In this document: one piece after another, positions 1-14,939 of the stretch
How the letters are laid out: every line of letters begins with the position of its first letter
How positions within the stretch are numbered: position 1 is the stretch's first letter
NCBI RefSeq assembly: GCF_019578655.1
Contig: NC_063259.1
Span: forward strand, 10,568,489 to 10,632,488
DNA from: Ricinus communis
Taxonomy: Eukaryota > Streptophyta > Magnoliopsida > Malpighiales > Euphorbiaceae
Direction: 5' to 3'
Length of the DNA stretch: 64,000 bases
Notes under the pieces: generated by a model
The model's input: the letters and a program-made list of their open reading frames with translations, nothing else
Told to the model about the DNA's origin: nothing
Databases searched by the model: none
Made by a program: the position numbers and the translations under genes

Positions 1-3000
1 AAAATGAGAAAATAACCCTAAAAAGTGGTTTTTTTTTAATATGAGAAAACAACCACGTAAGAGGGGTATATTTGTCAATATTAGAAAACATCCCCGTAAG
101 AGGGGTATATTTGTCAATATCTAAAAACAACCCCGTAAGAGGGGCATATCTTTCAAAATGAGAAAACAACCCCGTAATGGGGTTATATTTGTCAATATTA
201 GAAACCATGCCTTAAGAGGGGTATATTTATAAATATTTGAAAATAACCCCGTAAAAGGGGTGTATTTATCAATATTAGAAAATATCCCTGTAAGAGGGGT
301 ATATTTATCAATATTTGAAAACAACCTCGTAGAGGGGTATATCTTTCAAAATGAGAAAACAACCCCAAAAAAGGGGCATATTTTTTAATTTGAGAAACAA
401 CCCCGAAATAGGGGTATATTTTTCAATATTATAAAAGAACCCCGTAAGAGAGGTGTATTTGTCAATATTAGAAAAAAACCTCGTAACAAGGGTATATTTG
501 TCAGTATTTGAAAACAACCACTTAATAGGGGTATATCTTTTAAAATGAGATAAGAACCCCAAAAAAGTGGTATATTTTTTAATATGAGAAAACAATCCCG
601 TAATTGGGGTATATTTGTCAATATTAGAAAACATCGTTTAAGAGGGATGTATTTGTTAATTTTTGAATACAACCCCGTAACAGGGGTATATCTTTCAAAA
701 TGAGAAAACAACCCCGTAAGAGGGGTATATTTTTCAATATTAGAAAACATCCCCGTAAACGGAGTATATCTTTCAAAATGTGAAAACAACACCAAAAACG
801 TGGTATATTTTTTTTATGAGAGAAAAACCACATAATAGGGATATATTTGTCAATATTAGAAATCATCCCCGTAAGAGGGGTGTATTTGTCAATATTTGAA
901 ACAACCAAGTAAGACGACATATCTTTCAAAATGAGAAAACAACCCCAAAAAAGTGGTATAATTTTTTAATATGAGGAAACAACTCCGTAATAGGGGTATA
1001 TTTGTCAATAATAGATAACATCCCCGTAAGAGGGGTATATTTGTCAGTATTTAAAAACAACCACGTAAGAGGGGTATATCTTTCAAAATGAGAAAACAAC
1101 CATAAAAAAGTGGTATATTTTTCAATATTAGAAAAGAGAGGTATATTTTTAATACAAGAAAACAACCCCGTAATAGGGGTATATTTGTCAATACTAGAAA
1201 ATATCCCAGTAAGAGTGGTATGTTTGTCAATATTTGAAAACAACCCCGTAAGAGGGGTATATCTTTCAAAATTAGAAAACAACCCCGTAATAGGGGTATA
1301 TTTGTCAATATTAGAAAACATCCCCGTAAGAGTAGTATAATTGTCAATATTTGAAAACAACACTATAAAAGGGGTATATTTATCCATATTAGAAAACATC
1401 TCCGTAAGAGGGATATATTTGTCAATATTTGAAGACAACCCCGTATGAGAGGTATATCTTTCAAAATAAGAAAATAGCCACAAAAAAGTGGTATATTTTT
1501 TAATACGAGAAACAACCCCGTAATAAGGGTATATTTGTCAATATTAGGAAACAACCCAGTAAGAGGGATATATTTGTCAATATTAGAAACCAACCCCGTA
1601 AGAGGGGTATATTTGTCAGTATTTGAAAACAACCACTTAATAGGGCTATATCTTTCAAAATGAGAAAACAACGCCATAAAAGTGGTATATTTTTTAATAT
1701 GAGAAAACAACCCTGTAATAGAGGTATATTTGTCAATATTAGAAAACATCGTTTAAGAGGGGTATATTTGTCAACATTTGAAAACAACCTCGTAAGAGGG
1801 GTATATCTTTCAAAATGAGAAAACAACCCCGTAAGAGGGGTATATTTGTCAATATTAGAAAATATCACCGTAAAAGGAGTATATCTTTCAAAATGAGAAA
1901 ACAACACCAAAAAAGTGGTATATTTCTTCTTATGAGAAAAAAACCACGTAATCGGGGTATATTTGTCAATATTAGAAAACATCCCCGTAAGAGGGTTATA
2001 TTTGTCAATTTTAGAAAATATCCCCGTAAGAGGGGTATACTTGTCAACATTTGAAAACAACCAAGTAAGACGGCATATCTTTCAAAATGAGAAAACAACC
2101 CCAAAAAAGTGGTATAATTTTTTAATATGAGGAAACAACCCTGTAATAGGGGTATATTTGTCAATATTAGAAAACATCCCCATAAGAGGGGTATATTTGT
2201 CAGTATTTGAAAACAACCACGTAAGTGGGCTATAACTTTCAAAATGAGAAACAACCACAAAAAAATAGTATATTTTTCAATATTAGAAAAAAGAGGTATA
2301 TTTTTAATACAAGAAAACAACCCCGTTATAGGAGTATATTTGTCAATATTAGAATACAACCACGTAATAAGGTATATCTTTCAAAATGAGAAAATAACCC
2401 TAAAAAGTGGTTTTTTTTAATATGAGAAAACAACCACGTAAGAGGGGTATATTTGTCAATATTAGAAAAATCCCCGTAAGAGGGGTATATTTGTCAATAT
2501 CTAAAAACAACCCCGTAAGAGGGGCATATCTTTCAAAATGAGAAAACAACCCCGTAATGGGGTTATATTTATCAATATTAGAAACCATCCCTTAAGAGGG
2601 GTATATTTATAAATATTTGAAAACAACCCCGTAAAAGGGGTGTATTTATTAATATTAGAAAACATCCCTGTAAGAGGGGTATATTTATCAATATTCGAAA
2701 ACAACCCCGTGAAGGGGTATATCTTTCAAAATGAGAAAACAACCCCAAAAAAGGGGCATATTTTTTAATATGAGAAACAACCCCGAAATAGGGGTATATT
2801 TTTCAATATTAGAAAAGAACCCAGTAAGAGAGGTGTATTTGTCAATATTAGAAAAAAACCTCGTAACAAGAGTATTTGAAAACAACCACTGAATAGGGGT
2901 ATATCTTTTAAAATGAGAAAAGAACCCTAAAAAAGTGGTATATTTTTTAATATGAGAAAACAACCCCGTAATTGGGGTATATTTGTCAATATTAGAAAAC

Positions 3001-6000
3001 ATCGTTTAAGAGGGATGTATTTGTCAATATTTGAATACAACCCCGTAACAGGGGTATATCTTTCAAAATGAGAAAACAACCCCGTAAGAGGGGTATATTT
3101 GTCAAAATTAGAAAACATCCCCGTAAACGGAGTATATCTTTCAAAATATGAAAACAACACCAAAAAAGTGGTATATTTTTTTCATGAGAAAAAAACCACA
3201 TAATAGGGGTATATTTGTCAATATTAGAAATCATCCCCGTAAGAGGGATGTATTTGTCAATATTTGAAACAACCAAGTAAGACGACATATCTTTGAAAAT
3301 GAGAAAACAACCCCAAAAAAGTGGTATAATTTTTTAATATGAGGAAACAACCCCGTAATAGGGGTATATTTGTCAATAATAGATAACATCCCCGTAAGAG
3401 GGGTATATTTGTCAGTATTTAAAAACAACCACGTAAGAGGGGTATATCTTTCAAAATGAGAAAACAACACAAAAAAGTGGTATATTTTTCAATATTAGAA
3501 AAGAGAGGTATATTTTTAATACAAGAAAACAACCCCGTAATAGGGGTATATTTGTCAATATTAGAATACAACCCCGTAATAGCGGTATATCTTTCAAAAT
3601 GAAAAAACAACCCCAAGAAAGTGGTATAATTTTTAATATGAGAAAACAACCCCGTAATAGGGGTATATTTATCAATATTAGAAAACATCGTTTAAGAGGG
3701 GTATATTTGTCAATCTTTGAAAACAACCCTCTAAGAGGGTTATATCTTTCAAAATGAGAAAACCACCCCGTAAGAGGGGTATATTTGTCAATATTAGAAA
3801 ACAACCCCGTAAGAGGAGTATATCTTTCAAAATGAGAAAACAACCCCAAAAAAGTGGTATAGTTTTCAATATGAAAAAACAACCCCGTAATAGGGGTATA
3901 TTTATCAATATTAGAAGATATCCCCGTAAGAGGGGTATATTTGTCAATATTAGAAAATAACCCCGTAAGAGGCGTATATTTGTCAATATTAGAAAACATC
4001 CCCGTAGGACGGGTATATTTGTCAATATTTGAAAACAACCACGTAAGAGGGGTATATCTTTCAAAATGAGAAAACAACCGCAAAAAACGGTATATTTTTT
4101 AATATGAGAAAACAACCCCGTAATAGGGGTATATTTATCAATATTAAAAAACATCCCCGTAAGAGGGGTATATTTGTCACTATTTGAAGACAACCAAGTA
4201 AGACGACATATCTTTCAAAATGAGAAAACAACCCCAAAAAAGTGGTTTGTTTTTTAATACGAGAAATAACCCCGTAATAAGGGTATATTTGTCAATATTA
4301 GGAAACAACCCAGTAAGAGGGATATATTTGTCAATATTAGAAACCAACCCCGTAAGAGGGGTATATTTGTCAGTATTTGAAAATAACCACTTAATAGGGG
4401 TATATCTTTCAAAATGAGAAAACAACGCCAAAAAAGTGGTATATTTTTTAATATGAGAAAACAACCCTGTAATAGGGGTATATTTGTCAATATTAGAAAA
4501 CATCGTTTAAGAGTGGTATATGTGTCAACATTTGAAAACAAACCCGTAAGAGGGGTATATCTTTCAAAATGAGAAAACAACCCCGTAAGAGGGGTATATT
4601 TGTCAATATTAGAAAACATCACCGTAAAAGGAGTATATCTTTCAAAAGGAGAAAACAACACCAAAAAAGTGGTATATTTTTTCTTATGAGAAAAAAACCA
4701 CGTAATAGGGGTATATTTGTCAATATTAGAAACATCCCCGTAAGAGGGTTATATTTGTCAATTTTAGAAAACATCCCCGTAAAAGGGGTATATTTGTCAA
4801 CATTTGAAAACAACCAAGTAAGACGACATATCTTTCATAATGAGAAAACAACCCCAAAAAAGTGGTATAATTTTTTAATACGGGGAAACAACCCCGTAAT
4901 AGGGGTATATTTGTCAATATTAGAAAACATCCCCATAAGAGGGGTATACTTATCAGTATTTGAAAACAACCACGTAAATGGGCTATATCTTTCAAAATGA
5001 GAAACAACCACAAAAAAGTGGTATATTTTTCAATATTAGAAAAGAGGTATATTTTTAATACAAGAAAACAACCCCGTAATAGGGGTATATTTGTCAATAT
5101 TAGAATACAACCACGTAATAAGGTATATCTTTCAAAATGAGAAAATAACCCCAAAAAGTGGTTTTTTTTAATATGTGAAAACAACACGTAAGAGGGGTAT
5201 ATTTGTCAATATTAGAAAACATCCCCGTAAGAGGGGTATATTTGTCAATATCTAAAAACAACCCCGTAAGAGGGGCATATCTTTCAAAATGAGAAAATAA
5301 CCCCGTAATGGGGTTATATTGGTCAATATTAGAAACCATCCCTTAAGAGGGGTATATTTATAAATATTTGAAAACAACCCCGTAAAAGGGGTGTATTTAT
5401 TAATATTAGAAAATATCCCTGTAAGAGGGGTATATTTATCAATATTTGAAAACAACCCCGTGAAGGGGTATATCTTTCAAAATGAGAAAACAACCCCAAA
5501 AAAGGGGCATATTTTTTAATATGAGAAACAACCCCGTAATAGGGGTATATTTTTCAATATTAGAAAACATGTATATTTATCAATATTTGAAAACAACCCC
5601 GTAAAGGGGTATAACTTTCAAAATGAGAAAACAACCCCAAAAAAGGGGCATATTTTTTAATATGAGAAACAACCCCGTAATAGGGGTATATTTTTCAATA
5701 TTAGAAAAGAACCCCGTAAGAGGGGTGTATTTATCAATATTAAAAAAAAAACTCGTAACAAGGGTATATTTGTCAGTATTTGAAAACAACCACTTAATAG
5801 GGGTATATCTTTCAAAATGAGAAAAGAACCCCAAAAAAGTGGTATCTTTTTTAACATGAGAAAACAACCCCGTAATAGGGGCATATTTGTCAATATTAGA
5901 AAATATCATTTAAGAGGGATGTATTTGTCAATATTTGAATACAACCCCGTAAGAGGGGCATATCTTTCAAAATAAGAAAACAACCCCGTAAGAGGGGTAT

Positions 6001-7680
6001 ATTTGTCACAATTAGAAAACATCCCCGTAAACGGAGCATATCTTTCAAAATGTGAAAACAACACAAAAAAAGTGGTATATTTTTTTTATGAGAAAAAAAC
6101 CACGTAATAGGGGTATATTTGTCAATATTAGAAATCGTCCCCGTAAGAGGGGTGTATTTGTCAATATTTGAAACAACCAAGTAAGACGAGATATCTTTCA
6201 AAATGAGAAAACAACCCCAAAAAAGTGGTATATTTTTTTAATATGAGGAAACAACCCCGTAATAGGGGTATATTTGTTAATAATAGATAACATCCCCGTA
6301 AGAGGGGTATATTTGTCAGTATTTGAAAACAACCACGTAAGAGGGGTATATCTTTCAAAATGAGGAAACAACCACAAAAAAGTGGTATATTTTTCAATAT
6401 TAGAAAAGAGAGGTATATTTTTAATACAAGAAAACAACCCCATAATAGGGGTATATTTGTCAATATTAGAATCCAACCACGTAATAAGGTATCTCTTTCA
6501 AAATGAGAAAATAACCCCAAAAAGTGGTTTATTTTTTAATATGAGAAAACAACCACGTAAGAGGGGTATATTTGTCAATATTTGAAAATATCTCCGTAAG
6601 AGGGGTATATTTGTCAATATCTAAAAACAACCCCGTAAGAGGGGCATATCTTTCAAAATGAGAAAACAACCCCGTAATGGGGTTATATTGGTCAATATTA
6701 GAAACCATCCCTTAAGAGGGGTATATTTATAAATATTTGAAAACAACCCCGTAAAAGGAGTGTATTTATCAATATTAGAAAACATGTATATTTATCAATA
6801 TTTGAAAACAACCCCGTAAAGGGGTATAACTTTCAAAATGAGAAAACAACCCCAAAAAAGGGGCATATTTTTTAATATGAGAAACAACCCCGTAATAGGG
6901 GTATATTTTTCAATATTAGAAAAGAACCCCGTAAGAGGGGTGTATTTATCAATATTAAAAAAAAAACTCGTAACAAGGGTATATTTGTCAGTATTTGAAA
7001 ACAACCACTTAATAGGGGTATATCTTTCAAAATGAGAAAAGAACCCCAAAAAAGTGGTATCTTTTTTAACATGAGAAAACAACCCCGTAATAGGGGCATA
7101 TTTGTCAATATTAGAAAATATCATTTAAGAGGGATGTATTTGTCAATATTTGAATACAACCCCGTAAGAGGGGCATATCTTTCAAAATAAGAAAACAACC
7201 CCGTAAGAGGGGTATATTTGTCACAATTAGAAAACATCCCCTGAAACTAGAGCATATCTTCAAAATGTGAAACAACACAAAAAGTGGTATATTTTTTATG
7301 AGAAAAAAACCACGTAATAGGGGTATATTTGTCAATATTAGAAATCGTCCCCGTAAGAGGGGTGTATTTGTCAATATTTGAAACAACCAAGTAAGACGAG
7401 ATATCTTTCAAAATGAGAAAACAACCCCAAAAAAGTGGTATAATTTTTTAATATGAGGAAACAACCCCGTAATAGGGTATATTTGTTAATAATAGATAAC
7501 ATCCCCGTAAGAGGGGTATATTTGTCAGTATTTGAAAACAACCACGTAAGAGGGGTATATCTTTCAAAATGAGAAAACAACACAAAAAAGTGGTATATTT
7601 TTCAATATTAGAAAAGAGAGGTATATTTTTAATACAAGGAAACAACCCCGTAATAGGGGTATATTTGTCAATATTAGAAT
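1..7680 (+). repeat. Super-repeat units within array A
   Basis: A recognisable junction, in which a type b monomer is followed by a shortened type c monomer with a run of T, occurs at about 1, 2,383, 5,134 and 6,500. The monomer order that follows is largely conserved between copies. For example, the stretch at 121-634 recurs at 2,501-3,002 at an offset of 2,380 bp. Unit lengths are therefore about 2.38, 2.75 and 1.37 kb, so the array evolves by duplication of blocks of tens of monomers as well as single monomers. Confidence 0.8.
5563..7680 (+). repeat. Recent 1,215-bp tandem segmental duplication
   Basis: The segment starting at 5,563 (truncated monomer joint AAAACATGTATATTTATC) reappears at 6,778 with an exact 1,215-bp offset. 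The stretches 5,580-5,909 and 6,795-7,124 appear identical, including shared private variants. The second copy loses several single bases around 7,230-7,310, mostly in A, T or G runs, and then becomes collinear again. The near-identity marks a recent unequal exchange or an assembly duplication. Confidence 0.85.
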
Positions 7681-10039
7681 ACAACCACGTAATAGCGGTA
7701 TATCTTTCAAAATGAAAAAACAACCCCAAAAAAGTAGTATAATTTTTAATATGAGAAAAAAACCGCGTAATAGGGGTATATTTATCAATGTTAGAAAACA
7801 TCGTTTAAGAGGGGTATATTTGTCAATCTTTGAAAACAACCCCGTAAGAGGGTTATATCTTTCAAAATGAGAAAACCACCCCGTAAGAGGGGTATATTTG
7901 TCAATATTAGAAAATAACCCCGTAAGAGGAGTATATCTTTCAAAATGAGAAAACAACCCCAAAAAAGTGGTATAGTTTTCAATATGAGAAAACAACCCCG
8001 TAAGAGGGGTATATTTGTCAATATTTGAAAACAACCCCGTAAGAGGGGTATATCTTTCAAAATGAGAAAACAAACCCAAAAAAGTGGTATATATTTTAAT
8101 ATGAGAAACAACCTCGTAATAGGGGTATATTTGTCAATATTAGAAAATAACCCCGTAAGAGGAGTATATTTGTCAATATTAGAGAACATCCCCGTAGGAC
8201 GGGTATATTTGTCAATATTTGAAAACAACCACATAAGAGGGGTATATCTTTCAAAATGGGAAAACAACCGCAAAAAATGGTATATTTTTTAATATGAGAA
8301 AACAACCCCGTAATAGGGCTATATTTGTCAATATTAGAAAACATCCCCGAAAGAGGGGTATATTTGTAAATATTTGAAGACAACCAAGTAAGATGACATA
8401 TCTTTCAAAATGAGAAAACAACCCAAAAAAAATGGTATATTTTCTAATATGAGGAAACAACCCCGTAATAGGGGTATATTTGTCAATATTAGGAAATATC
8501 CCTATAAGAGGCGTATATTTGTCAATATTAGAAAACATCCCCGTAAGAGGATTATATCTTTCAAAATGAGAAAACAACCCCAAAAAATTGGTTTATTTTT
8601 TAATATAGAAAACAACCTCGTAATAGGGGTATATTTATCAATATTAGAAAACATCCCCGTAAGAGGGGTATATTTGTCAATATTTGAAAACAACCCCGTA
8701 AGACGGGTATATCTTTCAAAATGAGAAAACAACCTCAAAAAATTCGTATATTTTTTAATATGGGAAGAAAACCACATAATATATGTATATTTGTCAATAT
8801 TAGAAAACATCCCCGTAAGAGGGGTATATTTGTCAATATTTAAAAACAACCCCGTCAGAGGTGTATATATTTTGAAATGAGAAAACAAGCCCAAAAAGTG
8901 GTAAAATTTTTAATACAAGAAAACAACCCCGTAATAGGGGTATATTTATCAATATTAGAAATAAGCCCATACGATCGGTATATTTGTCAATATTAGAGAA
9001 CAACCAAGTAAGAGGGGTATATTTGTCAATATGAGAAAACAACCCCGTAAGAGGGGTATATTCGTCAATATGAGAAAATAACCCCGTAAGAAGGGTATAT
9101 TTGTCAATATGAGAAAACAACCCCATAAGACGGGTATATTTGTTAATATGAGAAAACAACCCCATAAGAAGGGTATATTTTTTAATATGAGAAAACAATC
9201 TCGTAAGAGGGGTATATTTGTCAATATTAGAAAACTACCCCGTAAGCGGGGTATATCTTTTAAAATGAGAAAACAACCCTAAAAAAGTGGTATAATTTTT
9301 AATATGAGAAAACAACCCCGTAAGAGGGGTATATTTGTTAATATGAGAAAACAACCCCTAAGAATGGTATATTCGTCAATATGAGAAGACAACCCTGTAA
9401 GAGGGGTATATTTTTCACCATGAGAAAATAACCCCGTAAGAGTGGTATATTTGTCATTATCAGAAAACAACACCGTAAGAGGGGTATATTTGTTAATTTG
9501 AGAAAACAACCCCTAAGAATGGTATATTCATCAATATAAGAAGACAACCCCATAAGAGGGGTTTATTTTTTTAATATGAGAAAACAACCCCGTAAGAGGG
9601 GTATATTTGTCATTATCAGAAAATAACTCCGTAAGAGGGCTATATTTTTCAATAATAGAAAACAACCCCTTAAGAGGGGTATATTTATCAATATTCGAAA
9701 ACAACCCCATAAGAGGGGTATGTCTTTGAAAATGAGAAAACAACCCCAAGAAAGTAGCATATCTTTTAATATAAGAAAACAACCTCGTAATATGGGTATA
9801 TTCATCAATATTAGAAAACAACCCCGTAAGAGGGGTATATTTGTCCATATCCGAAAACAACCTCGTAAGAGGGGTATATCTTTCAAAATGGGAAAACAAC
9901 CCCAAAAAAGTGGTTTATTTTTTAATATAAGATAACAACCCCGTAAGAGGGGTATATTTGTCAATATTAGGAAACAACACTGTAAGAGGGGTATATTTGT
10001 CAATATCCGAAAACAATCCTATAAGAGGGGTATATCTTT

Positions 10040-13000
10040 CAAAATGAGAAAACAAGCCCAAAAAAGTGGTTTAGTTTTTAATATGAGATAACAACCCCGT
10101 AAGAGGGGTATATTTGTCAATATTAGAAAACAACACCGTAATAGGGTTATATTTGTCAATATGAGAAAATAACCCCGTAAGAGGGGTATATTCTTCAATA
10201 TGAGAAAACAACCCCGTAACAAGGGTATATTGTTCAATATTAGAAAACAACCCCGTAAGACGGGTATATTTGTTAATATGAGAAAACAACCCGTAAGAGG
10301 GGTATATTTTTCAATATGGGAAAACAATCCCGTAAGAGGGTTATATTTGTCAATATTAGAAAACAACCCCGTAAGCGGGATATATCTTTTAGAATGAGAA
10401 AATAACCCCAAAAAAGTGGTATATTTTTTAATATGAGAAAACAACCCCGTAAGAGGGGTATATTTGTTAATATGAGAAAACAACCCCGTAAGAATGGCAT
10501 ATTTGTTAATATGAGAAAACAACCCCGTAAGACGGGTATATTTGTTAATATGAGAAAACAACCCCGTAAGAGGGGTATATTTGTGAATATGAGAAAACAA
10601 CCCGAAAGAGTGGTATATTTGTGAATATTAGAAAATAACCCCGTAAGAGGGGTATATTTATCAATATTAGAAAACATCCCCGTAAGAGGGGTATATTTGT
10701 CAACATTTGAAAAGAATCCCGTAAGAGCAGCGTACCTGTCAAAATGAGAAAACAACCCCAAGAAAGTAGCATATCTTTTAATATGAGAAAACAACACGTA
10801 ATAGGGGTATATTTTTCAATATTAGAAAACATCCCCGTAAGAGGGGTATATTTGTCAATATCTAAAAACAACCCCGTAAGAGGGGTATATCTTTCAAAAT
10901 GAGAAAACAAGCCCAAAAAAGTGGTTTATTTTTTAATATGAGATAACAACCCCGTAAGAGGGGTATATTTGTCAATATTAGAAAACAACACCGTAATAGG
11001 GTTATATTTGTCAATATGAGAAAATAACCCCGTAAGAGGGGTATATTCTTCAATATGAGAAAACAACCCCGTAACAAGGGTATATTGTTCAATATTAGAA
11101 AACAACCCCGTAAGACGGGTATATTTGTTAATATGAGAAAACAACCCGTAAGAGGGGTATATTTTTCAATATGGGAAAACAATCCCGTAAGAGGGTTATA
11201 TTTGTCAATATTAGAAAACAACCCCGTAAGCGGGATATATCTTTTAGAATGAGAAAATAACCCCAAAAAAGTGGTATATTTTTTAATATGAAAAAACAAC
11301 CCCGTAAGAGGGGTATATTTGTTAATATGAGAAAACAACCCCGTAAGAATGGCATATTTGTTAATATGTATATTTGTTAATATGAGAAAACAACCCCGTA
11401 AGAGGGGTATATTTGTGAATATGAGAAAACAACCCCGTAATAGGGGTATATTTATCAATATTAGAAAACATCCCCGTAAGAGGGGTATATTTGTCAACAT
11501 TTGAAAAGAATCCCGTAAATGCGGCGTACCTGTCAAAATGAGAAAACAACCCCAAGAAAGTAGCATATCTTTTAATATGAGAAAACAACACGTAATAGGG
11601 GTATATTTTTCAATATTAGAAAACATCCCCGTAAGAGGGGTATATTTGTCAATATCTAAAAACAACCCCGTAAGAGGGGTATATCTTTCAAAATGAGAAA
11701 ACAACCCCAAAAAAGTGGTTTATTTTTTAATATGAGATAACAACCCCGTGAGAGGGGTATATTTGTCAATATTAGAAAACAACACCGTAATAGGGTTATA
11801 TTTGTCAATATGAGAAAATAACCCCGTAAGAGGGATATATTCTTCAATATGAGAAAACAACCCCGTAATAAGGGTATATTTGTCAATATGAGTAAACAAC
11901 CCCGTAAGACGGGTATATTTGTTAATATGAGAAAACAACCCGTAAGAGGGGTATATTTTTCAATATGGGAAAACAATCCCGTAAGAGGGTTATATTTGTC
12001 AATATTAGAAAACAACCCCGTAAGCGGGATATATCTTTTAGAATGAGAAAATAACCCCAAAAAAGTGGTATATTTTTTAATATGAAAAAACAACCCCGTA
12101 AGAGGGGTATATTTGTTAATATGAGAAAACAACCCCGTAAGAATGGCATATTTGGGAATATGAGAAAACAACCCCGTAAGACGGGTATATTTGTTAATAT
12201 GAGAAAACAACCCCGTAAGGGGGGTATATTTGTGAATATGAGAAAACAACCCCGTAATAGGGGTATATTTATCAATATTAGAAAACATCCCCGTAAGAGG
12301 GGTATATTTGTCAACATTTGAAAAGAATCCCGTAAGAGCGGCGTACCTCTCAAAATGAGAAGGAAATCCCAAAAAATTGGTATATTTTTTACTATGAGAA
12401 AACAACCACGTAATAGGGGTATATTTTTCAATATTAGAAAACATCCTCGTAAGAGGGGTATATTTGTCAATATTTAAAAATAACCCCGTAAGAGGGTTAT
12501 ATCTTTCAAAATGAGAAGACAACCCCTGAAAAGTGGTTTATTTTTTAATATGAGATAACAACCTCGTAAGAGGGGTATATTTGTCAATATTAGGAAACAA
12601 CACCGTAAGAGCGGTATATTTGTCAATATCCGAAAACAATCCCATAAGAGGGGTATATCTTTCAAAATGAGAAAACAACCCCAAAAAAGTGGTTTATTTT
12701 TTAATATGAGATAACAACCCCGTAAGAGGGATATATTTGTCAATATTAGAAAACAACACCGTAATAGGGTTATATTTGTCAATATGAGAAAATAACCCTG
12801 TAAGAGGGGTATATTCTTCAATATGAGAAAACAACCCCGTAACAGGGGTATATTTGTCAATATGAGAAAACAAACCCGTAAGACGGGTATATTTGTTAAT
12901 ATGAGAAAACAACCCGTAAGAGGGGTATATTTTTCAATATGAGAAAACAATCCCGTAAGAGGGTTATATTTGTCAATATTAGAAAATAACCCCGTAAGCG

Positions 13001-14450
13001 GGATATATCTTTTAAAATGAGAAAATAACACCAAAAAAGTGGTATATTTTTTAATATGAAAAAATAACCCCGTAAGAGGTGTATATTTGTTAATATGAGA
13101 AAACAACCCCGTAAGAATTGCATATTTGTTAATATGAGAAAACAACCCCATAAAACGGGTATATTTGTTAATATGAGAAAACAACCCCGTAAGAGGGGTA
13201 TATTTGTGAATATGAGAAAACAACCCCGTAATAGGGGTATATTTATCAATATTAGAAAACATCCTCGTAAGAGGGGTATATTTGTCAACATTTGAAAAGA
13301 ATCCCGTAAGAGCGGCGTACCTGTCAAAATGAGAAGACAACCCCAAAAAATTGGTATATTTTTTAATATGAGAAAACAACACGAAATAGGGGTATATTTT
13401 TCAATATTAGAAAACATCCCCGTAAGAGGGTTATTTCTGTCAATATTTAAAAACAACCCCGTAAGAGGGTTATATCTTTCAAAATGAGAAAACAACCCCA
13501 GAAAAGTGGTTTATTTTTTAAAATGAGATAACAACGCCGTAAGAGGGGTATATTTATCAATATTAGGAAACAACACTGTAAGAGCGGTATATTTGTCAAT
13601 ATCCGAAAACAATCCCATAAGAGGGGTATATCTTTCAAAATGAGAAGACAACCCCAAAAAAGTGGTTTATTTTTTAATATGAGATAACAACCCCGTAAGA
13701 GGGGTATATTTGTCAATATTAGAAAACAACACCGTAATAGAGTTATATTTGTCAATATGAGAAAATAAACCCGTAAGAGGGGTATATTCTTCAATATGAG
13801 AAAACAACCCCGTAACAAGGGTATATTTGTCAATATGAGAAAACAACCCCGTAAGACGGGTATATTTGTTAATATGAGAAAACAACCCGTAAGAGGGGTA
13901 TATTTTTCAATATGAGAAAACAATCCCGTAAGAGGGTTATATTTATGAATATTAGAAAACAACCCTGTAAGCGGGATATATCTTTTAAAATGAGAAAATA
14001 ACCCCAAAAAAGTGGTATATTTTTTAATATGAAAAAACAACCCCGTAAGAGGGGTATATTTGTTAATATGAGAAAACAACCCCGTAAGATGGGTATATTT
14101 GTTAATATGAGAAAACAACCCCGTAAGAGGGGTATATTTATGAATATGAGAAAACAACCCCGTAATAGGGGTATATTTATCAATATTAGAAAACATCCCC
14201 GTAAGAGGGGTATATTTGTCAACATTTGAAAAGAATCCCGTAAGAGCAGCGTACCTGTCAAAATGAGAAGACAACCCTAAAAAATTGGTATATTTTTTAA
14301 TATGAGAAAACAACACGTAATAGGGGTATATTTTTCAATATTAGAAAACATCCCCGTAAGAGGGGTATATTTGTCAATATTTAAAAACAACCCCGTAAGA
14401 GGGTTATATCTTTCAAAATGAGAAAACAACCCCAGAAAAGTGGTTTATTT
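10040..14450 (+). repeat. Five-copy block repeat of 0.79-0.97 kb
   Basis: The same ordered set of monomer variants is repeated five times. The landmark type c monomer with a TGGTTTA motif lies at 10,056, 10,911, 11,705, 12,679 and 13,652, giving spacings of 855, 794, 974 and 973 bp. Differences in spacing reflect whole-monomer gains and losses plus small indels. Another shared private variant (AAAGAATCCCGTAA followed by GCGTACCT) marks the end of each unit near 10,735, 11,530, 12,340, 13,320 and 14,250. Confidence 0.85.
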
Positions 14451-14939
14451 TTTAATATGAGATAACAACCCCATAATAGGTGTATATTTGTCAATATTAG
14501 AAAACTTCCCCGTAAGAGGGATGTATTTGTCAATATTTCAAAATAAACCCGTTAGAGGTGTATATTTATCAATATTTGAAAACAACCCTATAACAAGGGT
14601 ATATCTTTCAAAATGAGAAAACAATCTCAAAAAAGTGGTATCTTTTTTAATATGGGAAGAAAACCACTTAATTTATGTATACTTGTCAATATTAGAAAAC
14701 ATCCCCGTAAGAGGGGTATATTTGTCAATATTTAAAAACAACCCCGTAAGAGGTGTATATCTTTTAAAATGAGAAAATAACCCCAAAAAAGTGCTATACT
14801 TTTTAATATGAGAAAACAAACTTGTAATAGAGGTATATTTCTCAATATTAGAAAATAACCCCATACAATCGGTATATTTGTCAATATTAGAAAACAACCC
14901 CGTAAGAGGGGTATATTTGTCAATATTAGAAAACAACCC

